From positions 1 to 15,730 of the forward strand of contig JAISNS010000229.1 in assembly GCA_031276105.1 (NCBI GenBank): a stretch of 15,730 nucleotides of DNA. Reading direction: 5' to 3'. Under the pieces are notes generated by a model that saw nothing but the letters and a program-made list of their open reading frames with translations, did not search any database and was not told the origin of the DNA. Each line of letters begins with the position of its first letter. Position 1 is the stretch's first letter. The position numbers and the translations under genes are program-made. Positions 10,401 through 15,730 of this stretch are shown piece after piece. The stretch comes from Dysgonamonadaceae bacterium (GTDB lineage: Bacteria; Bacteroidota; Bacteroidia; Bacteroidales; Azobacteroidaceae).

Positions 10401-11885
10401 ATAATTTTTAGTCGTTATACAGCCTTCCGCGGCATATTTGTAGGTAACAGCAATGGCTGTTAAATTAGCTTTTACCGCATCAGGGACGTTTAACGTATTA
10501 TCTTTAATATAAGAACCGGTATAAGTGCCGCCAACAGGTAAATAACGGGTCAAAAAAGTGTTACTGTTTCCACTGCAAATTTTTTGTTCGCCGGTATCTT
10601 CTACTTGCGTGCTTGACCTTACCGTTATTTCCATATACATGGAAATATTAAAATCATTATCTTCCGTATAATAAGGATAACAACGAACGCCAATAGTTTC
10701 ATTATTACTTATAACGCCAAGTTTTGAAAAATCCAAAGTAGTACCGTCCAGAACAGCCGCATCACCACGCTCAATAGCGAATTTCCCGGAAAATTTCCCA
10801 GACCCTAAATCTATCAAATCCAACAAATCTACCACATCCGATGAACAGTAATTCGGTTTAACAGCAGACTCTTTCCATTTGGGCCGCGACGGATACACAT
10901 GCACTCGGCCAAGATTGGCATATCGGTACCAACCTAACCATGTGCCGAGAAGTCCGTAAAAACCGCCATTTTCTATCAAACCGGAGTACGGATATGATAC
11001 GCCATCCAATGTTCCATTATAATAGCCATCGCCTGACGACGGAGCGCCAGCATAACCCGGCATCTGCTCCTGATGGGCATAAACTACGTACACTTCCACA
11101 CCGCCATTCAAATTGCGAACACGGCCGGTAGCGTCCTGATAAGATTCCACATCTTTTGCCCACGTCGCATTCGTCCAGTCGGAGACATTAAAAACATCCA
11201 TATTGCCGGCTTTTTTAACGGAAAATGCCCGGGTAGCAATCGTCCCGTCGGAAATACCATTTTGAGAGGAAAAGTGAAAACTAGCTGGAAATCCATCCAG
11301 CTCATCAGCTTGTGGACGAGAGAAATGAAATCCTGTATTATAATTGAAATTAGTAGCTCCTACAGAAACATAAGGAGCAAAACAGAACAACGATCCTTTA
11401 AAATAATCGTCAGGATGAGTGGTCGCGCTTAATTCTCTAAGATATATTAACCCGCCGGCATCATCCCCATAATATACTCTTTTAAGTATATTTTTTTTAA
11501 TATAGTCCGAACTGTTAGTAGCAGGTATCCATCCGCCATATACCGGCATAAATACCGATAGATTAGTAATACCCACATTAACACCCGTCCATGCGGCTAC
11601 CGGACGAAATCGTTCATTGCCGGCAAATGATATTTGATAATTATTGTATCCAGAATTATTAGAAGAAACCGGAAAAGACCACGGCGTATAAGAACCTTTA
11701 CCTGTTTCTCCATCATAACTCAAAGGGAAAGTTTGGCTTTGTTTATTTTCCGTCAAATCAAAACAGAAAGAATTGATACTTTCCCATGCTGTATACCCTT
11801 TATCAAGGTCGCTGTAATTAAAAGTCTGCGCAAAGCTGGCAATAGTACTCGTTATAAAACATACTGCAAAAAATAATTTTTTCAT
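4464..11885 (-). CDS. Giant T9SS-secreted Ig-like repeat protein, putative adhesin of the conjugative element
   Basis: The protein has 2473 residues. A Sec signal peptide covers residues 1-19 (hydrophobic core, cleavage near SFA-QT). Residues 20-430 form an aromatic-rich, Gly/Asn-rich domain that I do not recognise. Residues about 432-2280 hold 24 Ig-like modules of the CHU_C-associated type (GGTFTGxGV, xFYP, a Tyr strand and usually two Cys). A PKD domain follows at about 2288-2365 (YRWDFGDG, HPGIHTVSFEMKD). Residues 2403-2473 are a T9SS type A sorting domain (IYPNPTNG, IILDASGE, AGIYLAR, then Lys-rich KVIKIVKQ). The protein should cross the outer membrane by type IX secretion and stay at the surface or be released. 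It sits 18 bp after traO and 4 bp before the PKD lipoprotein, so co-expression with the mating machinery is likely. A role in adhesion to recipient or host is inference. The family calls are strong; the ligand is unknown. Confidence 0.93.
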   Translation of the reverse strand: MKKLFFAVCFITSTIASFAQTFNYSDLDKGYTAWESINSFCFDLTENKQSQTFPLSYDGETGKGSYTPWSFPVSSNNSGYNNYQISFAGNERFRPVAAWTGVNVGITNLSVFMPVYGGWIPATNSSDYIKKNILKRVYYGDDAGGLIYLRELSATTHPDDYFKGSLFCFAPYVSVGATNFNYNTGFHFSRPQADELDGFPASFHFSSQNGISDGTIATRAFSVKKAGNMDVFNVSDWTNATWAKDVESYQDATGRVRNLNGGVEVYVVYAHQEQMPGYAGAPSSGDGYYNGTLDGVSYPYSGLIENGGFYGLLGTWLGWYRYANLGRVHVYPSRPKWKESAVKPNYCSSDVVDLLDLIDLGSGKFSGKFAIERGDAAVLDGTTLDFSKLGVISNNETIGVRCYPYYTEDNDFNISMYMEITVRSSTQVEDTGEQKICSGNSNTFLTRYLPVGGTYTGSYIKDNTLNVPDAVKANLTAIAVTYKYAAEGCITTKNYTQVITNGPDITFDNIADVCLNKEINLENYAIPAGGTFTGRGIHDNIFYPDLAGTGEQTMTYTLADENCETVISQDVIVRELNPVVTFKDIPAVCQNVEYIDLKDYLEGFDVDPGGVFSGTGVQNTHYFYPAKAKVGINIVTYTYGTGNCKQSIKAEITVKEVPTLSFASVRNICTVAPVDLSNVPNIRGGTFTGVGVQNNILTPELAGLGTVMLSYTGVAENGCIVSDVLSVLIADLSPVDVSFEPIPQFCHNDNDYYELSPYVIGHNGGLFSGKGVNGGRFYPAEASAGFNVITYTYGSGICRQSIQTEIYVKAVPSLSFASVGNVCTVAPVDLSNVPNIRGGTFTGAGVSGNLFSPEITSAGVTEVHYAVVSETGCIVSDKFSVVVTSLLPIDVKFGDISEFCGNDGSYYELSPYIIGHSGGTFSGKGVENDRFYPNKAAAGFNTVTYTYGSGVCRRSIQTEIYVNALPVVSFSTTGNICDKSVIDLTKYVTPAGGTFTGIGVNNGKFYPAEAGLGLHTITYDAFVGNCPITGSTIINVVGLADSDASIRAIEEVCKTSEDYIDLRGYLLNAPDNGVFTGTGVENNRFYPAKAKDGFNVIRYNFTVGTCNKTITSEIFVKSVPVVSVRSVPAICDKTAVNLSNYVDIKGGLFSGIGISGDMFIPDAAGIGQHNIKYTVQFGECFNAATMTMNVLDLRETDIVFNEFPTFCKSDSSYIDLRTYIRNHEGGTFAGTGIENYRFYPSRAREGFNTISYTYGDGSCRRTIFSEILIRPAPTVNILSLPKVCQNDITLHLGNYVSPAGGVFTGIGITSNGIVETASLDIGKYNFYYDYRDNNMCWNKTLLSLDVVDLCSSQIKWKNTIPQLCNADNDYIDLRDYIENFIEDGVFSGTGVENYRFYPTRAKVGFNTVSYTYGTGVCKKTIKTEIVVNAIPAVNIGAVPKICQSNIILDLSRYITPVGGSFSGVGVTPDGIVTAVGLGIGKHELYYDYQNDNACSIRTSFQVDVVDLCSTQTKWSSALPQLCDTDSSYIELSDYIEFYHGNGTFSGSGVENNRFYPSKAKAGFNTISYIFGEGVCKKTIKAEFFVKTAQTVLLNNIPRICDKNPVDMSNFVNIKGGDFYYGNKKIGVFYPENFGIGKHALHYQVSYDGCISTVALVLEVADLMETDIVFDAMPSLCNNDDSYYELAPYIRNHTGGTFTGAGVENNRFYPVKAKTGFNTITYTYGDGPCKKTVRSEIFITAATPITVNNVPRICSKDTVYLSDLVSIKGGTFSYAGAGIPELFIPASFGIGRHEITYNVTHNQCVSATTFAIEVLDLMEADIAFDSIPVMCNNDGSYYELAPYVRNHSGGTFTGAGVENNRFYPAKAKEGFNTIVYSYGDGSCKKTIRGEVFITAATPITVNNVPRICSKDSINLSDLVSIKGGTFSHLGMIISEFFRPESFGVGQYIIDYAVNHDQCISKTAFTIEILDLMEAGIKFDSIPIMCKQDLGFIDLRDYIRNHEGGTFTGAGVENNRFYPSRAKEGFNTITYTYGFSACQKSIKREVEIVNYTGITVSFVPVSKRCDATSVNLLNYVNIKTGTFHGPGVVDTIFYPDVAGIGKHDISYVVRDSIFNIYTTTTIEVVSLLSPNVRFKTLPMFCRSQGEAIDLMEYIENSDDGIFTGKGVKNNRYFYPNEITTEDNVITYTYGADICKRSISTTLKVYSAPNNGNIEIDDIIICCGSSLDLGKMVVPAGGTFTGEYITPAGIYSGNLATTGEVRVVYSIANKGCILSKEIVIKNEAIIPLDFSVNVEVVGDGGKVRFIPPAVDEISYRWDFGDGAYSFEASPWHYYYHPGIHTVSFEMKDRKGCLRTVVKENYISVVVNENLTTQSMPLKAMYVGGTEYVLTLPEKPGNAPPAEELAGVQIYPNPTNGICWIKGFEQIERIIILDASGEILQDMAASSTIHISGKAGIYLARCIGKNKQIKVIKIVKQ
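5049..10590 (-). repeat. 24 tandem Ig-like modules alternating in two subtypes
   Basis: The array has 11 A-type modules (pattern YxELxPYIRNHxGGTFxGxGVENNRFYP, GFNTITYTYG) and 13 B-type modules (ICxKxxVxLSNxVxIKGG, AGIGxHxIxY, closing with VxDL). Two B modules come first, then A and B alternate strictly to a final B before the PKD domain. One A+B superunit is about 154 residues (462 bp). Most modules keep two Cys, likely one disulfide each. The B module at about 5515-5745 lacks the second Cys. The three B modules covering about 5990-7110 have lost the usual GxG turn. Confidence 0.9.
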
Positions 11886-11903
11886 AAGTTGTAAAATATT
11901 AGT

Positions 11904-12470
11904 TTAAATACCTATCTTTATTCCCACATTGACAAAGTACCGGAAACGAACATCTACAATCCGTTCCATGCATCGCATTTCTTCTTTTACCGAAACGAAT
12001 AATCCAAAAACATCGCTCAGTAAATAATCAAACTCTAAAAGCGCATGCATCCCATAGGTGATTAACGTTAATTGTTTATCAAAAATCAAACTCGATTGCG
12101 AAGAAACGCCCACATCAATACCTGTACCGAAAAAAGTTCGGAAAGAACTTCCAATGTCAAAAAAGCGCCAACTGTAGGAACCGGATAGGTCATACATATT
12201 CTCTGTTTCCGTTTCCGTTGTGGCATTGTAATAATAAAGTACATTGATGGTAGTTAGATTTTGGTTGCGAAGCACAAAATTATACCCCAGGCCGCCGCCA
12301 ATCCGGCGCGGGAAATCCAAAGACGTTGTACCATAAAGCGACAATTGTTGCGTATTGGCCGTGTATTTTGAAAAGCTGTTGCCGCGTCCACTCCCACCGT
12401 CTATGCGCATTTGGGCAAAACAAATATTGTTCAATAAACAACAAAATACTATTATCAAATACTTTTTCAT
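11904..12470 (-). CDS. traO: Conjugative transfer protein TraO, outer-membrane beta-barrel
   Basis: The protein has 188 residues, close to the usual TraO length. A signal peptide covers residues 1-19 (cleavage near CFA-QM). The rest alternates hydrophobic and polar residues in short aromatic-ended strands, as in a small outer-membrane barrel. The C-terminal part (YGMHALLEFDYLLSD, then VSVKEEMRC, ending VGIKIGI) follows the TraO pattern of a strand pair, a basic/acidic VxE segment and a final GIGIKF-like strand. In Bacteroidetes conjugation systems TraO is an outer-membrane part of the mating apparatus. It lies 11 bp after traM. Confidence 0.78.
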   Translation of the reverse strand: MKKYLIIVFCCLLNNICFAQMRIDGGSGRGNSFSKYTANTQQLSLYGTTSLDFPRRIGGGLGYNFVLRNQNLTTINVLYYYNATTETETENMYDLSGSYSWRFFDIGSSFRTFFGTGIDVGVSSQSSLIFDKQLTLITYGMHALLEFDYLLSDVFGLFVSVKEEMRCMERIVDVRFRYFVNVGIKIGI

Positions 12471-12481
12471 TACTTCATTTT

Positions 12482-13564
12482 TTATTTCTTGGCAATAGCT
12501 AAATAGACCTCATATCCATCCTCTAATGTGATGGTTATTTTATTGTTTTTTTCCAATGCCCGGGCCGTCTGCTTAGCTGTTTCTTTCCCAACGCTTTTTA
12601 TTGTCGAGCCGAAAGGTACAGCCGATGCGGCAATATTAACAGCGGCATCCGCCGCCGTCGAAGTATTTTCTTCCTGCACCGCCGATACTTCCTTTACAAA
12701 TATTCCCTGTACAAAATCGTTGTCATATACCGACATCTTTACGGAATAACGTCCTTCCCTGGATACGGCGGAAGTTACATCAATGCTCATCCTGTTCCCG
12801 GACATCTTTGCAACCCCGCGGAAAATGCTGCCGGGCGCAATAATATGTCCATTGGCCGTAATCGTTTCAATATTTCGTAAAGTAACCGTTTCATTGGTTT
12901 TTATCTTTTGAAACCCATAGACCTTTGCCGAAAACAAAACCACATCATCATAGGTAGTTGTCAAATCGTCTTTATAAGTACTGTAAACCGCCGGCTTGCG
13001 GCTTTTAACTACCGTAAGATTAACACGGGGCTTCGATGCTTCCTTGTGTTCGGCAACTTTTCGAGGAACATAGGAAGGCGCTGCTTTAGCTTCCATTTGG
13101 TCCATTTGTTGCTCAAGAGCCGTCTTAACAGTCGTATCCGCAACGGCTGCTTTTCCTTTGCTGGCGCCGGCAAAACTTTCTTTTCTTCTCGCAGATGCAG
13201 GCACAGGCGTAACAGAAGAAGAACTGCCGGAAGCCGGTAATTCTTTACCAGGTACAACCAATGCAGGCCGGCTATCGCCTGTAACAGTAGCCTCCGTAAT
13301 ATCGCCGGCCGGTGCCGTTATATCCGTCCGTAATGAATCCCGGCCGGCAAAAATTCCCGCAGCCGATTCCCGGGAAATTTCCAAATATTCCCTGTTGCGC
13401 GTCGATTCGGTTATCTTCGGATCATTGACAAGCGTTTGATGCCTGTTCCGGTTATCCTTAAACGCAGCTATTTTTACATAAATAAAAATGACCAGCGTGA
13501 CCAAGGAAATGAGCGCCCCAGCCAGTATGTACAAATTCTTTTTATTCTTAAAAAAATCTTTCAT
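12482..13564 (-). CDS. traM: Conjugative transfer protein TraM, VirB10-like inner-membrane scaffold
   Basis: The protein has 360 residues, somewhat short for TraM (often 400-450). A short cytoplasmic N-terminus leads to one membrane helix at residues about 11-32 (LYILAGALISLVTLVIFIYV). Residues about 35-195 are a low-complexity Ala/Pro/Ser/Lys linker expected to span the periplasm; its DNA is visibly more GC-rich than the neighbours. Residues about 205-360 form the TraM C-terminal domain (VVLFSAKVYGFQKIKTNETV, then GHIIAPGSIFRGVAKMSGNR, SVYDNDFVQGIFV). In the family this domain plays the VirB10-like role of linking inner and outer membrane parts. It is 11 bp from both neighbours, downstream of the KilA-N gene and upstream of traO. 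Confidence 0.88.
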   Translation of the reverse strand: MKDFFKNKKNLYILAGALISLVTLVIFIYVKIAAFKDNRNRHQTLVNDPKITESTRNREYLEISRESAAGIFAGRDSLRTDITAPAGDITEATVTGDSRPALVVPGKELPASGSSSSVTPVPASARRKESFAGASKGKAAVADTTVKTALEQQMDQMEAKAAPSYVPRKVAEHKEASKPRVNLTVVKSRKPAVYSTYKDDLTTTYDDVVLFSAKVYGFQKIKTNETVTLRNIETITANGHIIAPGSIFRGVAKMSGNRMSIDVTSAVSREGRYSVKMSVYDNDFVQGIFVKEVSAVQEENTSTAADAAVNIAASAVPFGSTIKSVGKETAKQTARALEKNNKITITLEDGYEVYLAIAKK

Positions 13565-13575
13565 GGTGATAAAAT

Positions 13576-14208
13576 TTACACACTTTGAACCCCTGATTTA
13601 CGTAACGATATTACCTTCGCTGCTATACGGGTACGTAAAGCCGTATCATCAATATGACAAACATCATTCATTATATCCAGCAACAATTCTAATGAAATAG
13701 CGCCCTCCATATGCATTGCCGGCAACATTTCCAGTAAATCCTTGGTGTAAGGACAATCATTTTCAATAACTTCCCGCGTACCACGCAGTAAACTCACTAA
13801 TAACTCATCTACTTTTATGGAAAACTCAGGACTTAACCACTGGGCAAAACGCATCACAATCCGGTAATCATGTGCCCATGTACCGTGTTCCCCCTTAGCT
13901 CCTCCATTTTTAACTGTGATTAAACCCTCCGTTAATTTCATTTTTTGAAGCAAGGTACTTTTCCCCACCTTGCTATTGTCAACTTTCTGTGTATCAGTCA
14001 GAATGCTTTTTCTTAGTCTGCTATTCTGCATTGATCTATAGGAAATTAATGCCGTGATGTATTCACGCGCTTCCCGCGTTTTTAACCAGTGAATTGGCTG
14101 CTTGGATTTCCCAAATGGCTTAGCCATCTGTGTAAGGTTTACACTCACATTGCCGTCGGCTACTTCAGCCGCAAAATCATTGTGGTCTATGTGGAATATT
14201 TGTACCAT
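13576..14208 (-). CDS. KilA-N domain DNA-binding protein
   Basis: The protein has 210 residues from the ATG at 14208, two bases after the traN stop. A TTG at 14214 would add two residues and overlap traN, but the ATG is preferred. Residues about 5-150 match the KilA-N domain: NLTQMAKPFGK near the start, HWLKTREAREYI, then GGAKGEHGTWAHDYRIVMRF and AQWLSPEFSIKVDELL. KilA-N is a phage and large-virus DNA-binding module, often in regulators or antirepressors. Residues 150-210 are an unrecognised mostly helical tail. There is no signal peptide, so the protein is cytoplasmic, unlike its tra neighbours. It may regulate the operon or element (inference). It lies between traN and traM, an unusual place. 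Confidence 0.85.
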   Translation of the reverse strand: MVQIFHIDHNDFAAEVADGNVSVNLTQMAKPFGKSKQPIHWLKTREAREYITALISYRSMQNSRLRKSILTDTQKVDNSKVGKSTLLQKMKLTEGLITVKNGGAKGEHGTWAHDYRIVMRFAQWLSPEFSIKVDELLVSLLRGTREVIENDCPYTKDLLEMLPAMHMEGAISLELLLDIMNDVCHIDDTALRTRIAAKVISLRKSGVQSV

Positions 14209-14210
14209 AA

Positions 14211-15104
14211 TCAATAACGTTTTTCAAGAATTTTAGCTTTCATAATATCCTTATTATGCATAGTAAATGCGATGTTCCGTCCGCCGGCGCGTTCCCTGAA
14301 TGTTATCAATAACTCTTCATTGGAACGAATGCCAAAAATCGGAATAATATAGACCATTACTTCCTGTTTATAAGCAGAAACTAATGTTTTGGCATTAACT
14401 ACCACCGGAAAAACATCTAAATAATGTATCTTTTTCTTGCGAAATAAACCTGTCTTGTATTTTTGAACATACTGAAAACTTACCATGTCAAACTCATAAT
14501 CGACAGCTGTACGATTAACAATTGTAAATTTCAGGTACGCATAGTTGTTATCCGTCCGAATTAACCGTAAATGAGCCGATAACCCGTCTTCCGCAATACC
14601 TAAATCAACAATTTCATCCGGCATTTCTTTAATAATTTGCGATATGGTCTTTAATTCCGACAAAAAATAATTCTGCTCTTCCATTTGCTCTATCGCCTGA
14701 ATTTCCTTGCGTTGTGCACGAGATGTAATATTTTTATTGTAGGAATCCCGAAAGTCATAAAATTCCTGCATGCTGTCCGGCGCATATTGCAAAATGGCAT
14801 AGTAATACTGAACATAAGTGCTATCGCCGTAACTAACGAAAATACTGGATGGCTTGTCATGTTTGGAAACATTACGTATCATCAAGCAATTCTCGTTGAC
14901 TTGCGCAATAAAATCCGTTTCATTTCCCAGTGCATAAGAAAAAATATCATGATTAAATATCAAATAAGATGTGCCATTATTGACAAATACGGTATCATAT
15001 ATATTCATTTTAGACATTATATTACCATCTTCTATCCGTACCTGTGCAATAACATTTACCGTAACACTAATAAACAAAGCAAATAACAACATTATTTTTC
15101 TCAT
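14211..15104 (-). CDS. traN: Conjugative transfer protein TraN (DUF4138), VirB9-like
   Basis: The protein has 297 residues, the usual TraN length. The signal peptide ends near residue 20 (NVIA-QV), so the protein is exported to the periplasm. The N-terminal half has the TraN pattern TSYLIFNHDIFSYALGNETD followed by LMIRNVS. The C-terminal half has FTIVNRTAVDYEFDMVSFQY, a basic KTGLFRKKK stretch, and the closing GGRNIAFTMHNKDIMKAKIL typical of DUF4138. TraN is an outer-membrane-associated component of the Bacteroidetes mating channel and is thought to work with TraM and TraO. It starts 4 bp after the traK stop and ends 2 bp before the KilA-N start. Confidence 0.87.
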   Translation of the reverse strand: MRKIMLLFALFISVTVNVIAQVRIEDGNIMSKMNIYDTVFVNNGTSYLIFNHDIFSYALGNETDFIAQVNENCLMIRNVSKHDKPSSIFVSYGDSTYVQYYYAILQYAPDSMQEFYDFRDSYNKNITSRAQRKEIQAIEQMEEQNYFLSELKTISQIIKEMPDEIVDLGIAEDGLSAHLRLIRTDNNYAYLKFTIVNRTAVDYEFDMVSFQYVQKYKTGLFRKKKIHYLDVFPVVVNAKTLVSAYKQEVMVYIIPIFGIRSNEELLITFRERAGGRNIAFTMHNKDIMKAKILEKRY

Positions 15105-15108
15105 ACAA

Positions 15109-15723
15109 CTACTTTATAAAGTTAAAATCATAGATATATAACCCAAATTTATTATTCGTGCTGCGGTCTATTTCTTTAACCACAAACCGCATATTTAGCG
15201 CAGATTCCAACGGCTCGCCGAGTGAAAAAATAGCGCGATTCTTACCGTATACGTATAATTCGCGATACGGACTCTTTGAAACTACCTTCATGCTATCAAT
15301 CGCATAATACAACCGGGCATCATATTTACGATAATAATCCGTTACTTTCTGCCCTTTGTATTCAAAAGATTTCATAATGTAATTAAACGTATTTTCGTTC
15401 ATAAAGTCTTTTACTAAATCCGTACGTTCTTTAAATGAAAACTGGTCGTGAGAAAACATATTATACACGACTACCTCGCCAAATATTTTGTAATCATTGT
15501 CATCTTTCGCTAATGTCTGCGGAATGGCATTATATACCTTATCTTCAACGACTACAAATATTTCATTATTTACCTTATTCATTAACGAACGATTGCTGAA
15601 AAACAGCAGCAAACAGACGATACCTAAAAAGACAATGGCAAATAAAAAAATATGGACTTGCCCTTTTAATTGTTTACGGTAATTCCGAATGAATAATGCT
15701 TGATTATTTTCGTTTTCTGCCAT
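15109..15723 (-). CDS. traK: Conjugative transfer protein TraK-like, VirB8-type
   Basis: The protein has 204 residues, matching TraK (about 205). Residues 1-22 are a polar cytoplasmic tail, 24-42 one membrane helix (HIFLFAIVFLGIVCLLLFF), and the remainder a periplasmic alpha/beta domain with VYNMFSHDQFSF, FNYIMKSFEYKG and DSMKVVSKSPYRELYVYGK. This matches the VirB8/TrbF fold order of helix, substrate-state segment and beta sheet, although overall similarity to classical TraK is modest. The start ATG lies 7 bases from the window edge, so upstream sequence is not visible. The downstream gap to traN is 4 bp. The call rests on length, topology and position at the head of the traN-M-O cluster. Confidence 0.72.
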   Translation of the reverse strand: MAENENNQALFIRNYRKQLKGQVHIFLFAIVFLGIVCLLLFFSNRSLMNKVNNEIFVVVEDKVYNAIPQTLAKDDNDYKIFGEVVVYNMFSHDQFSFKERTDLVKDFMNENTFNYIMKSFEYKGQKVTDYYRKYDARLYYAIDSMKVVSKSPYRELYVYGKNRAIFSLGEPLESALNMRFVVKEIDRSTNNKFGLYIYDFNFIK

Positions 15724-15730
15724 TACTTTA

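Noticed and set aside
11283..11302. Short palindrome with 7-bp arms in the giant gene
   Set aside because: It is short, has no T-tract or promoter nearby, and is explained as coding sequence.
10940..11876. Plus-strand ORFs at 10940-11131, 11073-11432 and 11634-11876
   Set aside because: They lie wholly opposite the N-terminal domain of the giant protein and show no recognisable domain or start context.
12528..13439. Plus-strand and out-of-frame ORFs across traM
   Set aside because: They are shadows of the GC-richer Ala/Pro linker of TraM, where stop codons are rare in all frames.
14209..14214. TTG start for the KilA-N gene at 14214 overlapping the traN stop
   Set aside because: An ATG two codons downstream at 14208 gives a non-overlapping start with tight spacing and loses no part of the domain.

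Overview
The window looks like the conjugation (tra) operon of a Bacteroidota mobile element, either an integrative conjugative element or a conjugative plasmid. A T9SS-bearing host such as a Bacteroidales or related anaerobe is likely. The evidence is the TraK/TraN/TraM/TraO set typical of Bacteroidetes elements, AT-rich gene starts without Shine-Dalgarno sequences, a type IX secretion sorting domain, CHU_C-associated Ig-like repeats, and an ArdC-type polyvalent protein. Every gene I can support lies on the minus strand. Gaps are 2 to 18 bp, so the window reads as one polycistron transcribed from high to low coordinates and entering from beyond the right edge.

Layout in transcription order: TraK (VirB8-like, 15723-15109); TraN (VirB9-like, DUF4138, 15104-14211); a KilA-N domain protein (14208-13576); TraM (VirB10-like, 13564-12482); TraO (outer-membrane beta-barrel, 12470-11904); a 2473-residue secreted repeat protein with a PKD domain and T9SS C-terminal sorting domain (11885-4464); a PKD lipoprotein that may correspond to TraQ (4459-3752); a 60-residue charged protein (3746-3564); and a very large polyvalent protein running off the left edge (3556-1). 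Positions 1-3556 contain no complete ORF because this last gene has no stop inside the window, but one minus-strand frame is open throughout and gives at least 1185 residues.

The first block encodes envelope parts of a mating apparatus. The second appears to add a giant T9SS-exported surface protein built from 24 alternating Ig-like modules. Its close linkage to tra genes suggests a role in recipient contact, mating aggregation or host-surface attachment; that role is inference. The last gene joins an ArdC-type ssDNA-binding/antirestriction domain, a zincin metallopeptidase (HExxH), a MuF-C-like domain, an array of LRV repeats, LRR-like repeats and an unrecognised C-terminal domain. This fits the polyvalent proteins thought to enter the recipient with transferred DNA.

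The most interesting points are the T9SS adhesin inside a tra operon, the LRV/LRR extension of the ArdC-type protein with signs of gene fusion or internal translation starts, and a possible antisense small RNA (promoter, long hairpin, T-tract) on the plus strand at 1948-2055. No tRNA, rRNA, CRISPR array, insertion sequence or attachment site was seen. No non-coding stretch longer than 20 bp exists between the genes called.
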